Shown here: in pieces, positions 11,201 to 18,621 of the stretch | How positions within the stretch are numbered: the first letter of the stretch is position 1 | Layout of the letters: each line of letters starts with the position of its first letter | DNA from: Bacteroidota bacterium | GTDB lineage: Bacteria > Bacteroidota > Bacteroidia > Chitinophagales > Saprospiraceae | Reading direction: 5' to 3' | Length of the DNA: 41,086 nt | Assembly: GCA_024743405.1 (NCBI GenBank) | Contig: JANSWP010000065.1 | Coordinates: forward strand, 1-41,086 | Program-made: the position numbers and the translations under genes | The notes under the pieces: generated by a model | What the model saw: only the letters and a program-made list of their open reading frames with translations | Databases searched by the model: none | What the model was told of the DNA's origin: nothing

Positions 11201-12203
11201 CTATGATTTAGTGTTGATTTCGAAGCATATTTTAAGCACAACAAAATTAAACTCTCCTTATAAGATTTTAGCGGCTGATGTGAACAATTCTGGCTCTGTA
11301 ACAACTAGTGACCTAGTTCAAATTCGGCGATTGATTTTAAATATTGATTCTGTATTTGCTCAAAGTCCTTCTTGGAAATTTATTGATAAAGATTTTGATT
11401 TTCAAACACCTGATAACCCATTTCTTTCAAATATCCCAGAAGGAATTGATTATAATAACCTGAATTCTGATGAGTTAGAGGCGGATTTTATTGGGATCAA
11501 AATGGGGGATGTTAATACCTCTGCCAATCCTGATAATTTTCAAAATTCAGATGATCGAAATGAAAAAGAGGTTGTTACAATCATGACTAAAGAACGTCAA
11601 CTTGTTGATAATGAATTGATTATTTTAGACTTTTATTCAAGTGATATTGAATTATTGGGCTTCCAATTTACAGTTGAGTTTGATAGTGAAAAGCTAGCTT
11701 TTTTAGACTTTCAAGGTATTCTATTAAATGATCAAAATGTCAATTTGCAAAGGGTAGGAGAGGGTTTAATTTCTGTGAGTTGGAATGGTAATCTTTCTGA
11801 TATAGGGGAAAAATTGTTCCAAATAGATTTAAGATCGAAGACTAGTGGTCCACTTAGTAATTACTTAAAGTTATCTTCTAAGATTATTCAAAAAGAAGCC
11901 TATAATGCTGATTTGGAAATCTTAGACATCGATTTAGGATTTGAAAGAAACACGTTTGAACTCCACCAAAATACACCAAATCCATTTTCTAATCAAACTT
12001 TAATTTCCTTTAATTTGGAAAACCCATCGCCTGCGACTTTAATAATATTTGATACCAATGGTAGAGAAATTCAAAGCCTTTTTAATAATTATGGGGCGGG
12101 TTATCATGAACTTTTATTTGACTTTGAAAACTTGAGTTCCGGTATTTATTACTATCAATTAACCACCGAGGAGGGCTCAAAAATTCGTAAGATGGTGAAG
12201 TAG
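8289..12203 (+). CDS. T9SS type-A surface protein with HYR/Ig-like repeats, dockerin-like and cohesin-like modules
   Basis: 1,304 aa. A TAG at 8277 leaves GTG 8289 as the earliest start. A second GTG at 8310 gives a more typical signal peptide (MKHILLFLGLTCYVLPLFAFS), so the start is uncertain. Residues ~60-900 are Cys-rich HYR/Ig-like repeats with DNC(D/S/G) motifs and V(I)DD-x-(A/D/K)P(I) junctions. Residues ~907-965 form a carboxypeptidase-regulatory/CNA-B-like unit (GIVENEKGQGIKEVEVSLSG). Residues ~962-1017 are a dockerin-like pair: NGVTTYDLVLISKHIL, then DVNNSGSVTTSDLVQIRRLI. The second loop keeps the D-x-N-x-S...D calcium ligands; the first has lost the front half. A cohesin-like domain (~1095-1215) and a T9SS type-A sorting domain (~1225-1304: NTPNPFSNQTLISFNL, SSGIYYYQL) follow. 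It lies directly downstream of a multi-cohesin protein, so a physical interaction is plausible but unproven. Confidence 0.87.
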   Translation: MKVVVHHVKHILLFLGLTCYVLPLFAFSENNINPLSAFSCNALVHVSFDNSCSALITPDMILEGVNSGFDDYEVSIEDQQNNEVLNPVTGSYLGETLIVTVTHLPDSNSCWGEIFLEDKSVPQIFCFDVEIPCFQDINTIPFPPASDNCDPSPNVNLIDEVIDESDPCNGVVITRTFIAIDESGNESLPCTQTITTKLPPLPDFPDDIVWNCEDYLNHTNVVGATELTNNLSNTGSGIPDVAIGNYCPYNVGHSDIILPACGESFKIIRSWTILNWCTSEVITQDINGDDNVQLIDVLDQKAPLIELDSFAVSANISGVHPIECKSQDFLPAPQILEECGNWALKIFTPIGEAVYVNGSNGTEGGFIPTPGLGLGFHDIYYEAIDDCGNVAIDTVVIEVIDDVAPIPVCDKLTEVSLTIDGIAELNADVFDDGSHDNCCIDYFEIAPMVDNCGNGTGFSPTIILCCNDVSEDTVQAIVRVYDCAGNFNDCMVEINVVDKINPELINCPPPQTIDCDFYKDNLETPLNINDYSGLGQFGNPTFLDNCNLLFTELSVTENINPCGEGALIRKWVVTDPSFNTPVECTQFIFVEHVSDWVVQFPDDILGTCTETLPDSGEPEIFQESCELIAVSYEDQLFNVVQDACFKIKRTWTVVNWCQVGSEIDDEVVESSEINLLTDLNGNGILEERVFQDGLNTQNFDPTAYLYGAIPDGYITYEQDIKVIDDTDPIINCPPLTEVCIESSDCFATVELPQPELIDCSEQLTLTANGDLGSGLDPFTNVPSGNYTMIYSVSDNCGNANSCQFDISVKDCKNPTPYCLNGLIVELGQNAQLDIWAKDFDAGSYDNCSTELFWSFSADTNDAMMTVDCFDIGEVIITIWVTDEAGNHALCETFVFVEDNMGACMGPPLIVGIVENEKGQGIKEVEVSLSGDTSAVFTTISDGYYQFEELIAGNDYTVSPAKNTDYLNGVTTYDLVLISKHILSTTKLNSPYKILAADVNNSGSVTTSDLVQIRRLILNIDSVFAQSPSWKFIDKDFDFQTPDNPFLSNIPEGIDYNNLNSDELEADFIGIKMGDVNTSANPDNFQNSDDRNEKEVVTIMTKERQLVDNELIILDFYSSDIELLGFQFTVEFDSEKLAFLDFQGILLNDQNVNLQRVGEGLISVSWNGNLSDIGEKLFQIDLRSKTSGPLSNYLKLSSKIIQKEAYNADLEILDIDLGFERNTFELHQNTPNPFSNQTLISFNLENPSPATLIIFDTNGREIQSLFNNYGAGYHELLFDFENLSSGIYYYQLTTEEGSKIRKMVK

Positions 12204-12452
12204 ATTGATGGTTTGTTATGACTTAAAAGTCCATAATTATTAACTCTTTTTCGACATGGCATAGCTTCATTCTTTTCTGATAATCATCCTTTTATTGGTC
12301 TTTTTTATTCAATCTTTCCCTACCTTTTTGATACAACTTCACAACTGGATTTTCATTTTACAAAAACAATTATACATTCAAGCCTTTTCTCAAATCAAGT
12401 AGAAAGTGTAATTTTCCATCGAATCAGATACTTTAAATTAAACTATACTACT

Positions 12453-12950
12453 ATGAGTAATACAATTATCCTGACTTCTGAAAAGAAGTCTATGTTTATG
12501 AATGCTGGAAATGCAGAAGGTGGACGAATCGAAATTGATGGTCAAGGTACTTTTATGACTGTAGTTGGCGATACTTTTGTCAATATTGAAGCCTCAGAAG
12601 ATTATCAAGAAAAAATCAGTAAATTATTTGTTGCTGAAAATTTAATCGCTGAATATGATATATCTGATACCTCAAAACAGCATATTATTACGTTGACTTA
12701 TAATAAGACTTATCGCGCAGTTGCGATTATTGGAATTACGGATATTGATTTAAGCTTGAGAGATGATCAAACTACTACCACTATAACAAAATATAGTGTT
12801 GGTGGTGTAGGTGTCAAATTGGTAAGGACTCAAGTGAATATTCCTGATTTTATTGCAGATAAAGTCCTATTTCTTCGAACTGAGAAGCAGCCATCAAAGG
12901 CAAAAAGGACCATAAAAAAGATAAGAGCTTATCTCCTTACCCGTAAATAG
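12453..12950 (+). CDS. Hypothetical protein, 165 aa
   Basis: I do not recognise this protein. It starts MSNTIILTSEKKSMFMN with no signal peptide or transmembrane segment, so it is probably cytosolic. It alternates short hydrophobic strands (ITLTYNKTYRAVAIIGITDIDLSL) with a basic C-terminus (KAKRTIKKIRAYLLTRK). The pattern suggests a small beta-rich protein. It lies 249 bp after the large T9SS gene in the same direction and ends 12 bp before a strong bidirectional hairpin terminator. Codon use resembles its neighbours, which supports a real gene. Confidence 0.6.
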   Translation: MSNTIILTSEKKSMFMNAGNAEGGRIEIDGQGTFMTVVGDTFVNIEASEDYQEKISKLFVAENLIAEYDISDTSKQHIITLTYNKTYRAVAIIGITDIDLSLRDDQTTTTITKYSVGGVGVKLVRTQVNIPDFIADKVLFLRTEKQPSKAKRTIKKIRAYLLTRK

Positions 12951-12962
12951 GGTACTTAAAAC

Positions 12963-13004
12963 GAACGCAGATAGAATAAATGTAAATTTATTCTATCTGC
13001 GTTC
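12963..13004. terminator. Bidirectional terminator between convergent genes
   Basis: A perfect 18-bp inverted repeat, GAACGCAGATAGAATAAA (12963-12980) with its complement at 12987-13004, and a 6-nt loop. It sits between the end of the 165-aa gene and the end of the minus-strand gene at 13045. There is no long T-run, but the perfect stem and the convergent position favour transcription termination for both. Confidence 0.7.
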
Positions 13005-13044
13005 TCTTGCGATTACATGATTTATGATCGAAGTTCTTCTAAGT

Positions 13045-14502
13045 TTATGGTCTCGTATTTCCTACCCAGTATAATAGAATATCTAAACCGAGAATTTGCT
13101 TATTTTTGGTTTCTTGCCTGAACGCTTTTAAAAAATTATTGAAATCAATTAATATCGATTTTCGATCTGAAATCGAGGCATTAAAAATTTTCTTTAGGAA
13201 GTTATACACTTTCACCTCAAAGGCTCTTGAGGAAATTTTTTGGTACTTAAAGTATCTTGAAACAGCTCTCATCGCAGAGTCTAATTGGTCAATATCTCCA
13301 ATCTCATAAAGGCAAATGACATTTAGAATTCGGACTATTCTTTGAATATCTTCCCTTTTGTCTGACTTTTTTTGAATGATTTTTTGAGACCAAATATGGC
13401 AATCTTTATAATCATTAGTCATAAAAAGCATAAATACGACATTACCCACAATGACTAAGTCATTTGGTAAATTGTGCTTCTTAAGTCCATTTTCAATTTC
13501 AGGAATTAATTTTTTTGCTTCTTCAAACTCATTTTTACTAAAACAATAAAGCAATTTTGAAAGAGTCAGTTTATGAAAAAGGATTCCTTGATCGTGATTA
13601 CTTCTCGGTTTTTCCTTTTCCAACTTTGAAAGAAACCCAGGGATTAGATTTTTATATTTCGTAATTTTAAAACAGGTGTTAAGAAAATTCGAAACATCAA
13701 TGATGTACCGAAAAAAGTCTTCTTCCTTGATTTTTGGATGAGCTTCCCACCAATCTAAAACTTCTTTCCAGTTTTTGAATACTTCATCATCCTCACCAAT
13801 GAGTTGGAAGTAAAAGGCTTTACATTTTATATACCTTAATTTTGCATGAGGAGAAGTTGGAGTGTATGATTCACAAAAAATTTCTTTGGGAATGATTTTA
13901 TTAAGTTCTTGCTTTTTTAGTTCATCTTTTAGCTCAAATTCTTTGGTAAGCTGTATCGCTAATTTAAAATACAAGTCTAAGTATTTTAATTCTTCTAAAA
14001 CTGCTTCAATTGTATGACTCTTTTCGAGGTTTACTTGTTCCAATCCCTTTAAATATCCTTGGCTATAAAGGGTCAAATTTTGCTTGGCTAGCTGTTCTTC
14101 CTTAATAATCTCTAATAAGGTGAAGTTATCATCCAATTCGATAACCATTTCTTTTGCGTCTTGAAGTCGTTCTTCAAATTGATTATAAAGTCCACGCTCA
14201 TATAAATAGCGTGAATCCATTATTCGTTCTTTAACTTGAGAAGCGCGAGATTTCGCACTTCGGTAATCACGCATACTTCTCAATATAGCTTCATATAAAT
14301 ATCCTTTGTCAGAAGAAAGGCTTTTTTTGAATTTATCCTTCAATTTTTGCTCATTGTACTCTTCCATGTTGTTGACAGTTTGAAATAGGCTCAAATATTT
14401 CGCCGCTTCTTTGCCACTTTTTTTTGCGTCAAGAGTAAAATAGCGTTTCTCAGACTTGGACATTGCTTTAATGAGGTGAAAAAGATCGTCTTTTCCTCGC
14501 AT
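13045..14502 (-). CDS. Uncharacterised helical (TPR-like) Bacteroidota protein
   Basis: 485 aa, no signal peptide, strongly helical and Lys/Glu-rich. The N-terminal motif DLFHLIKAMSKSEKRYF resembles a group of uncharacterised Bacteroidota proteins in which it precedes long helical repeats. The remainder reads as irregular TPR-like helix pairs (for example around FKNWKEVLDWWEAHP and FEEAKKLIPEIENGL). It is probably cytosolic and acts through protein contacts; no catalytic motif is visible. Start ATG at 14502 is the first in-frame start and directly precedes the conserved N-terminal motif. It is transcribed towards the terminator at 12963-13004. Confidence 0.7.
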   Translation of the reverse strand: MRGKDDLFHLIKAMSKSEKRYFTLDAKKSGKEAAKYLSLFQTVNNMEEYNEQKLKDKFKKSLSSDKGYLYEAILRSMRDYRSAKSRASQVKERIMDSRYLYERGLYNQFEERLQDAKEMVIELDDNFTLLEIIKEEQLAKQNLTLYSQGYLKGLEQVNLEKSHTIEAVLEELKYLDLYFKLAIQLTKEFELKDELKKQELNKIIPKEIFCESYTPTSPHAKLRYIKCKAFYFQLIGEDDEVFKNWKEVLDWWEAHPKIKEEDFFRYIIDVSNFLNTCFKITKYKNLIPGFLSKLEKEKPRSNHDQGILFHKLTLSKLLYCFSKNEFEEAKKLIPEIENGLKKHNLPNDLVIVGNVVFMLFMTNDYKDCHIWSQKIIQKKSDKREDIQRIVRILNVICLYEIGDIDQLDSAMRAVSRYFKYQKISSRAFEVKVYNFLKKIFNASISDRKSILIDFNNFLKAFRQETKNKQILGLDILLYWVGNTRP

Positions 14503-15016
14503 AGTTTCTCTACTTTTTACTTGATTGTGTTTATACAGGGCTTGTGAGTGTAAATAGGCTTGTCTGAGTAGAGTTTATTCAAGTTGGAAGTTTTATTTAT
14601 GTATTATATAAACTATAATAATTATTACTTAAATATGATTTTTGCTGTTTTTGCCAATAGCTGTTTTCAAATTATTAAGGCTTTGAATGTTTAACCTCAA
14701 TACTATGAGGTTATTGGAGAACACATTTCATAAGACTTGAGTTTTAAATTTTAATTTTCTGATAAAAAGCATATGAAAAAAATAAAATGTAATTTTTTTT
14801 TAATGCTTAGGAACCTAAAGTTTTGACTTAAAATATTAAGTGAGAATTGGAAATAGCAAAAGTATTATGAGTGTTTTGTATTTGGCATTAGTAATTGGTA
14901 ATAAGGAATTTATGATTATGGTATTTAATTAATATGTATGTTTGGTTTACATCTTATTTACTCTTAGTAATAAAAAAAAGATAGCTTTAGAAACCCTAAC
15001 TTCTTAATTTTTGTGA
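14503..15016. other. AT-rich intergenic region
   Basis: About 510 bp of very AT-rich sequence upstream of the minus-strand gene. No ORF with coding character and no clear hairpin was found. It should contain the promoter of the 485-aa gene, but no good box could be chosen. Confidence 0.4.
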
Positions 15017-15047
15017 TTGTACAAACCTTCTTACTACCCTAACTTTG
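15017..15047 (+). promoter_or_regulatory. Consensus Bacteroidota promoter with no ORF downstream
   Basis: TTG at 15017-15019, a 20-bp spacer and TAACTTTG at 15040-15047. Both boxes and the spacing fit the Bacteroidota vegetative consensus (TTG, 17-23 bp, TAnnTTTG). Transcription would start near 15053. The next plus-strand ORF begins 2.2 kb away, so the product is probably an RNA. Confidence 0.6.
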
Positions 15048-15052
15048 CATCC

Positions 15053-15404
15053 GTAATCAGTAGTTAAATAGAATTCCACGATTAAGCATAAAACAAGCAC
15101 TGAGAAAGCACTAAACATGCTAGAGGGGAAAGCAGGTGATTTCTAATCGAGGTCAACTATTAATCTACCCCCTAAATTGGAAATGAAATATATAGAATAT
15201 TGATTTTCCCAAATACCTAAAATCCCCCTGGTGCGGTCGAGCTGCCCTCTAAAGTGAAGGCATAGGTTTTTACCGAAAAAGTTCGACCGCACTCACTAGC
15301 AAGCAGTATGAGAAAACAAGCATATGCATTAGAGCAAGTACATTGAGCGGTTATAAGTAGTTAAATTATGACGGTGGGTTCATCGTTTTTGATGGACCCT
15401 TTTT
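15053..15404 (+). ncRNA. Candidate structured non-coding RNA
   Basis: About 350 nt from the predicted start of the promoter at 15017-15047 to a hairpin terminator at 15376-15404, without a convincing ORF. The centre holds a 12-bp stem, GTGCGGTCGAGC (15231-15242) with GTTCGACCGCAC (15281-15292), enclosing two smaller helices (TGCC/GGCA and GGT/ACC). This is a three-way-junction layout, GC-rich against an AT-rich background. Conserved signatures of tmRNA, RNase P RNA and 4.5S RNA were looked for and not found. The transcript may instead continue to the stronger terminator at 15746-15786. Confidence 0.42.
15376..15404 (+). terminator. Terminator of the candidate RNA
   Basis: GGGTTCATC - GTTTTT - GATGGACCC followed by TTTT. 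The 9-bp stem has one G-U pair. Confidence 0.6.
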
Positions 15405-15745
15405 GAAGAAGTTTCAAAATCAGAAATATTCCATTAGAATTAGAAAGCATAATTTCAGCGTTTTATCCCAACCCAATTCCGAGTATACTAGTGGGGGATA
15501 AGGCAAAAAAGATTGCCGTCTGAATATGTGATCAGCGTTTACTCTTTGAGGTTGGCAGATGTTATTATTGTCTTAAAATGGTATTCCTACAAACTATTTA
15601 GTATCGGTTCATCAGTTTAAAGGGCTAAATTTTAAAACAAAAACATTGATTAACATTTCCCCTAGTCTGCCAATCCTCAAAGAATCTTTTAAACAAAATT
15701 CCTGAAAAGGATAAAAATATATTGGGTGTTCTCATAGTGTGTGGG
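15405..15745. other. Second non-coding segment with long-range inverted repeat
   Basis: No ORF. An inverted repeat of about 18 bp (CTCTTTGAGGTTGGCAGA near 15542-15559 and its counterpart with one extra base near 15666-15685) brackets ~106 bp. A small GGCAA/TTGCC hairpin lies near 15502-15517. The segment ends in a strong terminator, so it is probably transcribed, alone or with the upstream RNA. Confidence 0.35.
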
Positions 15746-15786
15746 CTGCCCCGTCAACTTAAGTGTTGTTCGGGGCAGATTTTTTT
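15746..15786 (+). terminator. Strong rho-independent terminator
   Basis: CTGCCCCG (15746-15753) pairs with CGGGGCAG (15771-15778), extended by CAAC/GTTG pairing in the loop, and is followed by ATTTTTTT. No plus-strand ORF precedes it, so it supports a non-coding transcript. Confidence 0.75.
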
Positions 15787-15794
15787 CGTAATAA

Positions 15795-15830
15795 AAAAAG
15801 GGAAAGATTTTGATAAATCTTTCCCTTTTT
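15795..15830 (-). terminator. Terminator of the minus-strand TPR gene
   Basis: AAAAAGGGAAAGATTT (15795-15810) pairs with AAATCTTTCCCTTTTT (15815-15830), a perfect 16-bp stem with a 4-nt loop. It lies 19 bp past the end of the gene at 15849 and has T-runs on both strands. Confidence 0.75.
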
Positions 15831-15848
15831 AGCTTTAGGCTATTCATT

Positions 15849-16730
15849 CTACCATTTTAAAACACACTTCAATCCTGAATATTTTTTTAAGGTAACGACT
15901 TTCCATGCGTCCAAAATTTCCCTTACTTCTTGTTGCCATTCTGCAGATATAGCAATTAAATAATTATCGCTTTTAAAATCTTGAATAATAGACTTATCGA
16001 AGTATTCAGGTAATCTATCATTGGTTTGATTTAAATAGTGGCGAGTGGCTTTTGACCAATTATCGAAACCTAACCTTGCTTTGGCACATAATCTATCTAA
16101 TGCCATAATATCCATAGGATTGGTAGTCTCTAAAAAGGCAATGAAAGTCCATTTTCTGGAAGGTTTAAGTAATTGTAATTCATTATAAACAGGCATTTTT
16201 TCTTTTTCATTTATGAAAAAACCTGTAGGACTGTGATCAACTAAAATCAAGTCTCTAAATCGACGGTCTGAAGAAGGCTGCGGGACACTGGCGATATAGG
16301 CACGAGCAGGATCTATCTTTGTGGCCCAAATGATTTCAGGTTTTGTCTTTGGGTTTATCCTTACTGGAATATTACCCATATTCATTTTGATGACTTTGTT
16401 CTTTTCTGGAAAGTCATAGCCTAATTGATTCCATGCTTTTCGAGCCGTATCCCACTTTTTTAAGGCAGTTCCAGAAATTGCTAAATTTTGCCAGGCTTCT
16501 TCATCGAAAGGGTTGAGTGAAATTGCTTTTTGACTATAATAAAAGGCAGGATGCCACTCATTTCTATATTTATATATATTACTTAAAAGCGAAAAGGGTG
16601 CAGACCAATCTGGAGCGATCTTGATCGCCTTTTTGGATAATTTGACTGCGTGGTAAACGTCACCTTGTTTTTGATAAAAAATGGCTTGCCGATAGATCTC
16701 TTCAATTTCTGTGAGGTGTGGTTCTCTCAT
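15849..16730 (-). CDS. TPR protein with uncharacterised C-terminal domain
   Basis: 293 aa, no signal peptide. Residues ~8-110 hold about three TPR units (IYRQAIFYQKQGDVYHAVKL; APFSLLSNIYKYRNEWHPAF; EAWQNLAISGTALKKWDTAR). Residues ~118-200 form a beta-rich domain (MNMGNIPVRINP, EIIWATKIDPARAYIASVPQPS) that recurs, as I recall it, in other TPR proteins of unknown function. The C-terminus is helical. Probably a cytosolic scaffold. It runs towards the terminator at 15795-15830 and is divergent from the sigma-factor operon. The ATG at 16730 starts directly before the first TPR. Confidence 0.72.
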   Translation of the reverse strand: MREPHLTEIEEIYRQAIFYQKQGDVYHAVKLSKKAIKIAPDWSAPFSLLSNIYKYRNEWHPAFYYSQKAISLNPFDEEAWQNLAISGTALKKWDTARKAWNQLGYDFPEKNKVIKMNMGNIPVRINPKTKPEIIWATKIDPARAYIASVPQPSSDRRFRDLILVDHSPTGFFINEKEKMPVYNELQLLKPSRKWTFIAFLETTNPMDIMALDRLCAKARLGFDNWSKATRHYLNQTNDRLPEYFDKSIIQDFKSDNYLIAISAEWQQEVREILDAWKVVTLKKYSGLKCVLKW

Positions 16731-17228
16731 TCCTATTATCTTATTTCAAAAAAGTATTCTCAATCTGCTTTTACCCCATTCCCAAAAAGAAAAAAATGAA
16801 TATTTTTATTTCTACTTGGCAATAATAAGGAAGGATATCATTAAATTAGTTTACATAGTGAATGAAACAAATATACATTAAAATTATGATTAGTTTCTGA
16901 AAAATCCGGGCTAATACATTTTTGTAATGCTTCTAAAGTGAAAATATTGATATTTTAATATTTTCACTTTTCTGGAATAAATAATTCTGTTAGAATAAAT
17001 ATAGGGAGTTGAATATCAATTACTTATGTTGAATTTATTTTGTTATTGGTTAGTTATTTGAATTCTTAATAAAACTGTTCAGATTAAAATAAAAGTAAAA
17101 AGTCTAATAGTATGGGAAAAAAATCGAAATTAGGATTGTCTAAGAATTGTGACCAATAGTTGAGGATGTGAATTATTTAACTTGATTGACTACTCAGTTA
17201 TCGATCACTAATTATCAATTCTTAATAA
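16731..17228. other. Divergent regulatory region of the sigma-factor operon
   Basis: 498 bp, very AT-rich, between the minus-strand TPR gene and the ECF sigma operon. It contains a 14-bp perfect palindrome at 16935-16970. No convincing TAnnTTTG box was found before the sigma gene, which would fit autoregulation by the ECF factor through its own promoter type. Confidence 0.4.
16935..16970. promoter_or_regulatory. Palindrome upstream of the ECF sigma operon
   Basis: AAAGTGAAAATATT (16935-16948) and AATATTTTCACTTT (16957-16970) form a perfect 14-bp inverted repeat with an 8-nt loop in a divergent intergenic region. It could be an operator or a hairpin; the sequence alone does not decide. Confidence 0.35.
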
Positions 17229-17792
17229 TTGACCTTGGGTACAAAACTTCTTTATTCCAATGTTGACCTAATAGAGCAGAGTAAAAAAGGGGATCACTTT
17301 GCGTTCAGACAGCTTGTGGAGCGAAACCAACAAAGGGTGCGTACTACAGTTATTGGGATGCTAGGGGAAGGAGGAGAAACTGAAGATGTGGCGCAAGAAG
17401 TTTTTATAAGATTGTATAAATCATTGAATGATTTTAGAGGAGAAGCTAAGTTGGAAACTTATTTGACGAGAATTGCCATCAATTTATCTTTAAATGAATT
17501 AAAGAGTAGGCAAAAAAGAAAAGCCCGTTTTTTCTTGTTTCAAAAAGATGAATCTGCCATACAAATTGAAGATCTGAGTGTTAATCCGAGCCAGTTTGAA
17601 ACCAAAGAATTGATTCAAAAAGCCCTTCAATTATTGGAACCTGATTTTAGATCCGTAGTGATTTTAAGGATGATTGAAGGCTATTCCGTTAAAGAAACAG
17701 CTGATATATTGGAATTGCCACAAGGGACTATTGCTTCCCGATTGGCAAGAGCACAAAAAAAATTATACGATATCTTGAGTAAAATAATGTGA
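17229..17792 (+). CDS. ECF-type RNA polymerase sigma factor
   Basis: 187 aa, cytosolic. Region 2 spans ~19-88 (FRQLVERNQQRV, then DVAQEVFIRLYKSLNDFRGEAKLETYLTRIAINL in two parts), and region 4 ~125-182 (LLEPDFRSVVILRMIEGYSV, KETADILELPQGTIASRLAR helix-turn-helix). Length and missing region 3 fit the ECF class. A TAA at 17226 precedes TTG codons at 17229 and 17235; there is no ATG before residue 44, so a TTG start is required. It is followed 1 bp later by a membrane anti-sigma factor, the standard ECF arrangement. Confidence 0.9.
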   Translation: MTLGTKLLYSNVDLIEQSKKGDHFAFRQLVERNQQRVRTTVIGMLGEGGETEDVAQEVFIRLYKSLNDFRGEAKLETYLTRIAINLSLNELKSRQKRKARFFLFQKDESAIQIEDLSVNPSQFETKELIQKALQLLEPDFRSVVILRMIEGYSVKETADILELPQGTIASRLARAQKKLYDILSKIM

Positions 17793-17793
17793 T

Positions 17794-18195
17794 ATGAAAA
17801 GCATACGCGATTTATTAATTTATTCTTTGGATAATGAACTTACATCACTTGAAAAAGTACGATTGGAGAAGGCATTAAGTGAGCAACCAGAGCTACAAAA
17901 GGAAAAGGCTAATTTGTTAAGAATGAGAGGATTGGTTTCTAGTTTTTCTATTTCTGAAAATGCCCATTTTAGTGACCAAGTTCTTCAGAAAATTGAGACT
18001 CAGAAAAGTCGAATTAATGAAGGGTTCGAGGTTCGGTTTATCAAATTATTTCCAAAAGTAGCTGCAGCTTGTGTTGTGTTTTTATTAGCCACTTTTTCTG
18101 TTGTTTATTATTCAGATACTGAGCTAGTTTCAGATGAAATAGTAGGCATCGAAGAGGTGAATTTGGAAGATGCTTATGCTTATTTAGAATATTGA
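17794..18195 (+). CDS. Probable membrane anti-sigma factor
   Basis: 133 aa. The N-terminal ~85 residues are soluble and helical (LIYSLDNELTSLEKVRLEKAL, resembling zinc-finger-less anti-sigma N-termini). One transmembrane segment spans ~88-107 (VAAACVVFLLATFSVVYY), followed by a short acidic extracytoplasmic tail. It starts 1 bp after the sigma stop and is followed 3 bp later by a periplasmic LTxxQ protein, so translation is likely coupled. Inferred to hold the ECF factor at the inner membrane until a signal arrives; no Cys/His zinc motif is present. Confidence 0.78.
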   Translation: MKSIRDLLIYSLDNELTSLEKVRLEKALSEQPELQKEKANLLRMRGLVSSFSISENAHFSDQVLQKIETQKSRINEGFEVRFIKLFPKVAAACVVFLLATFSVVYYSDTELVSDEIVGIEEVNLEDAYAYLEY

Positions 18196-18198
18196 ATT

Positions 18199-18621
18199 AT
18201 GAATAACTTAAAAATAATTCTTGCAATGATTGGTTTGGTTGCCATCGGCTTTGCCGGAGGTTTTATGGTTCATCAAACGATGGTTCAAAAAATGATCGAA
18301 AATCGAGTACTTCATGGACCAAGAGTCCCATTGGACGATCGAATGGTTAGGATGTTGGATTTAACTGACGATCAACTGGTTAAATTAAGACCTGTTTTGA
18401 AAGAGCATCATCAACGTATGCGTGAAATGGATAAAGGACTTCGAGAACATCGGCATGAATTGTTTGAATCTCTTCATCATGCATTAGAGGAAGAATTAAC
18501 TGAATCACAAAAGGAGAAAATGAGTGGTTTCTTGGAACGTCAAGAACGATTTAGAGGACATTTGAGGGAAGGTGAGCATCGGAAAGGTGAAAGAAAAAGA
18601 CGATTTGAAAAGGGGAATTAA
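18199..18621 (+). CDS. Membrane-anchored Spy/CpxP-like (LTxxQ) protein, possible metal or stress sensor
   Basis: 140 aa. Transmembrane anchor or signal segment at 4-25, then a periplasmic, highly charged helical domain with two LTxxQ motifs (LTDDQ near 55 and LTESQ near 100) and several His residues (HHQRMREM, SLHHALEE). This fits the Spy/CpxP/CnrX/ZraP superfamily of periplasmic chaperones and metal sensors. The sigma - anti-sigma - LTxxQ order parallels the CnrH-CnrY-CnrX idea of a sensor feeding an ECF system. Family placement is reasonably firm; the signal is unknown. Confidence 0.75.
   Translation: MNNLKIILAMIGLVAIGFAGGFMVHQTMVQKMIENRVLHGPRVPLDDRMVRMLDLTDDQLVKLRPVLKEHHQRMREMDKGLREHRHELFESLHHALEEELTESQKEKMSGFLERQERFRGHLREGEHRKGERKRRFEKGN

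Noticed and set aside
2219-12203. Cellulosome proper
   Set aside because: Cohesin- and dockerin-like modules are present but no glycoside hydrolase with a dockerin is seen in the window; the only GH (GH20) has none.
15053-15404. tmRNA, RNase P RNA or 4.5S RNA as identity of the non-coding locus
   Set aside because: The terminal CCA acceptor and tag frame of tmRNA, the GAGGAAAGTCC-type box of RNase P and the GGAAG-AGCAGCC box of SRP RNA were not found.
17229-17360. ATG start for the ECF sigma factor
   Set aside because: The first in-frame ATG is at residue 44, inside region 2, so it would remove an essential part; a TTG start is needed.
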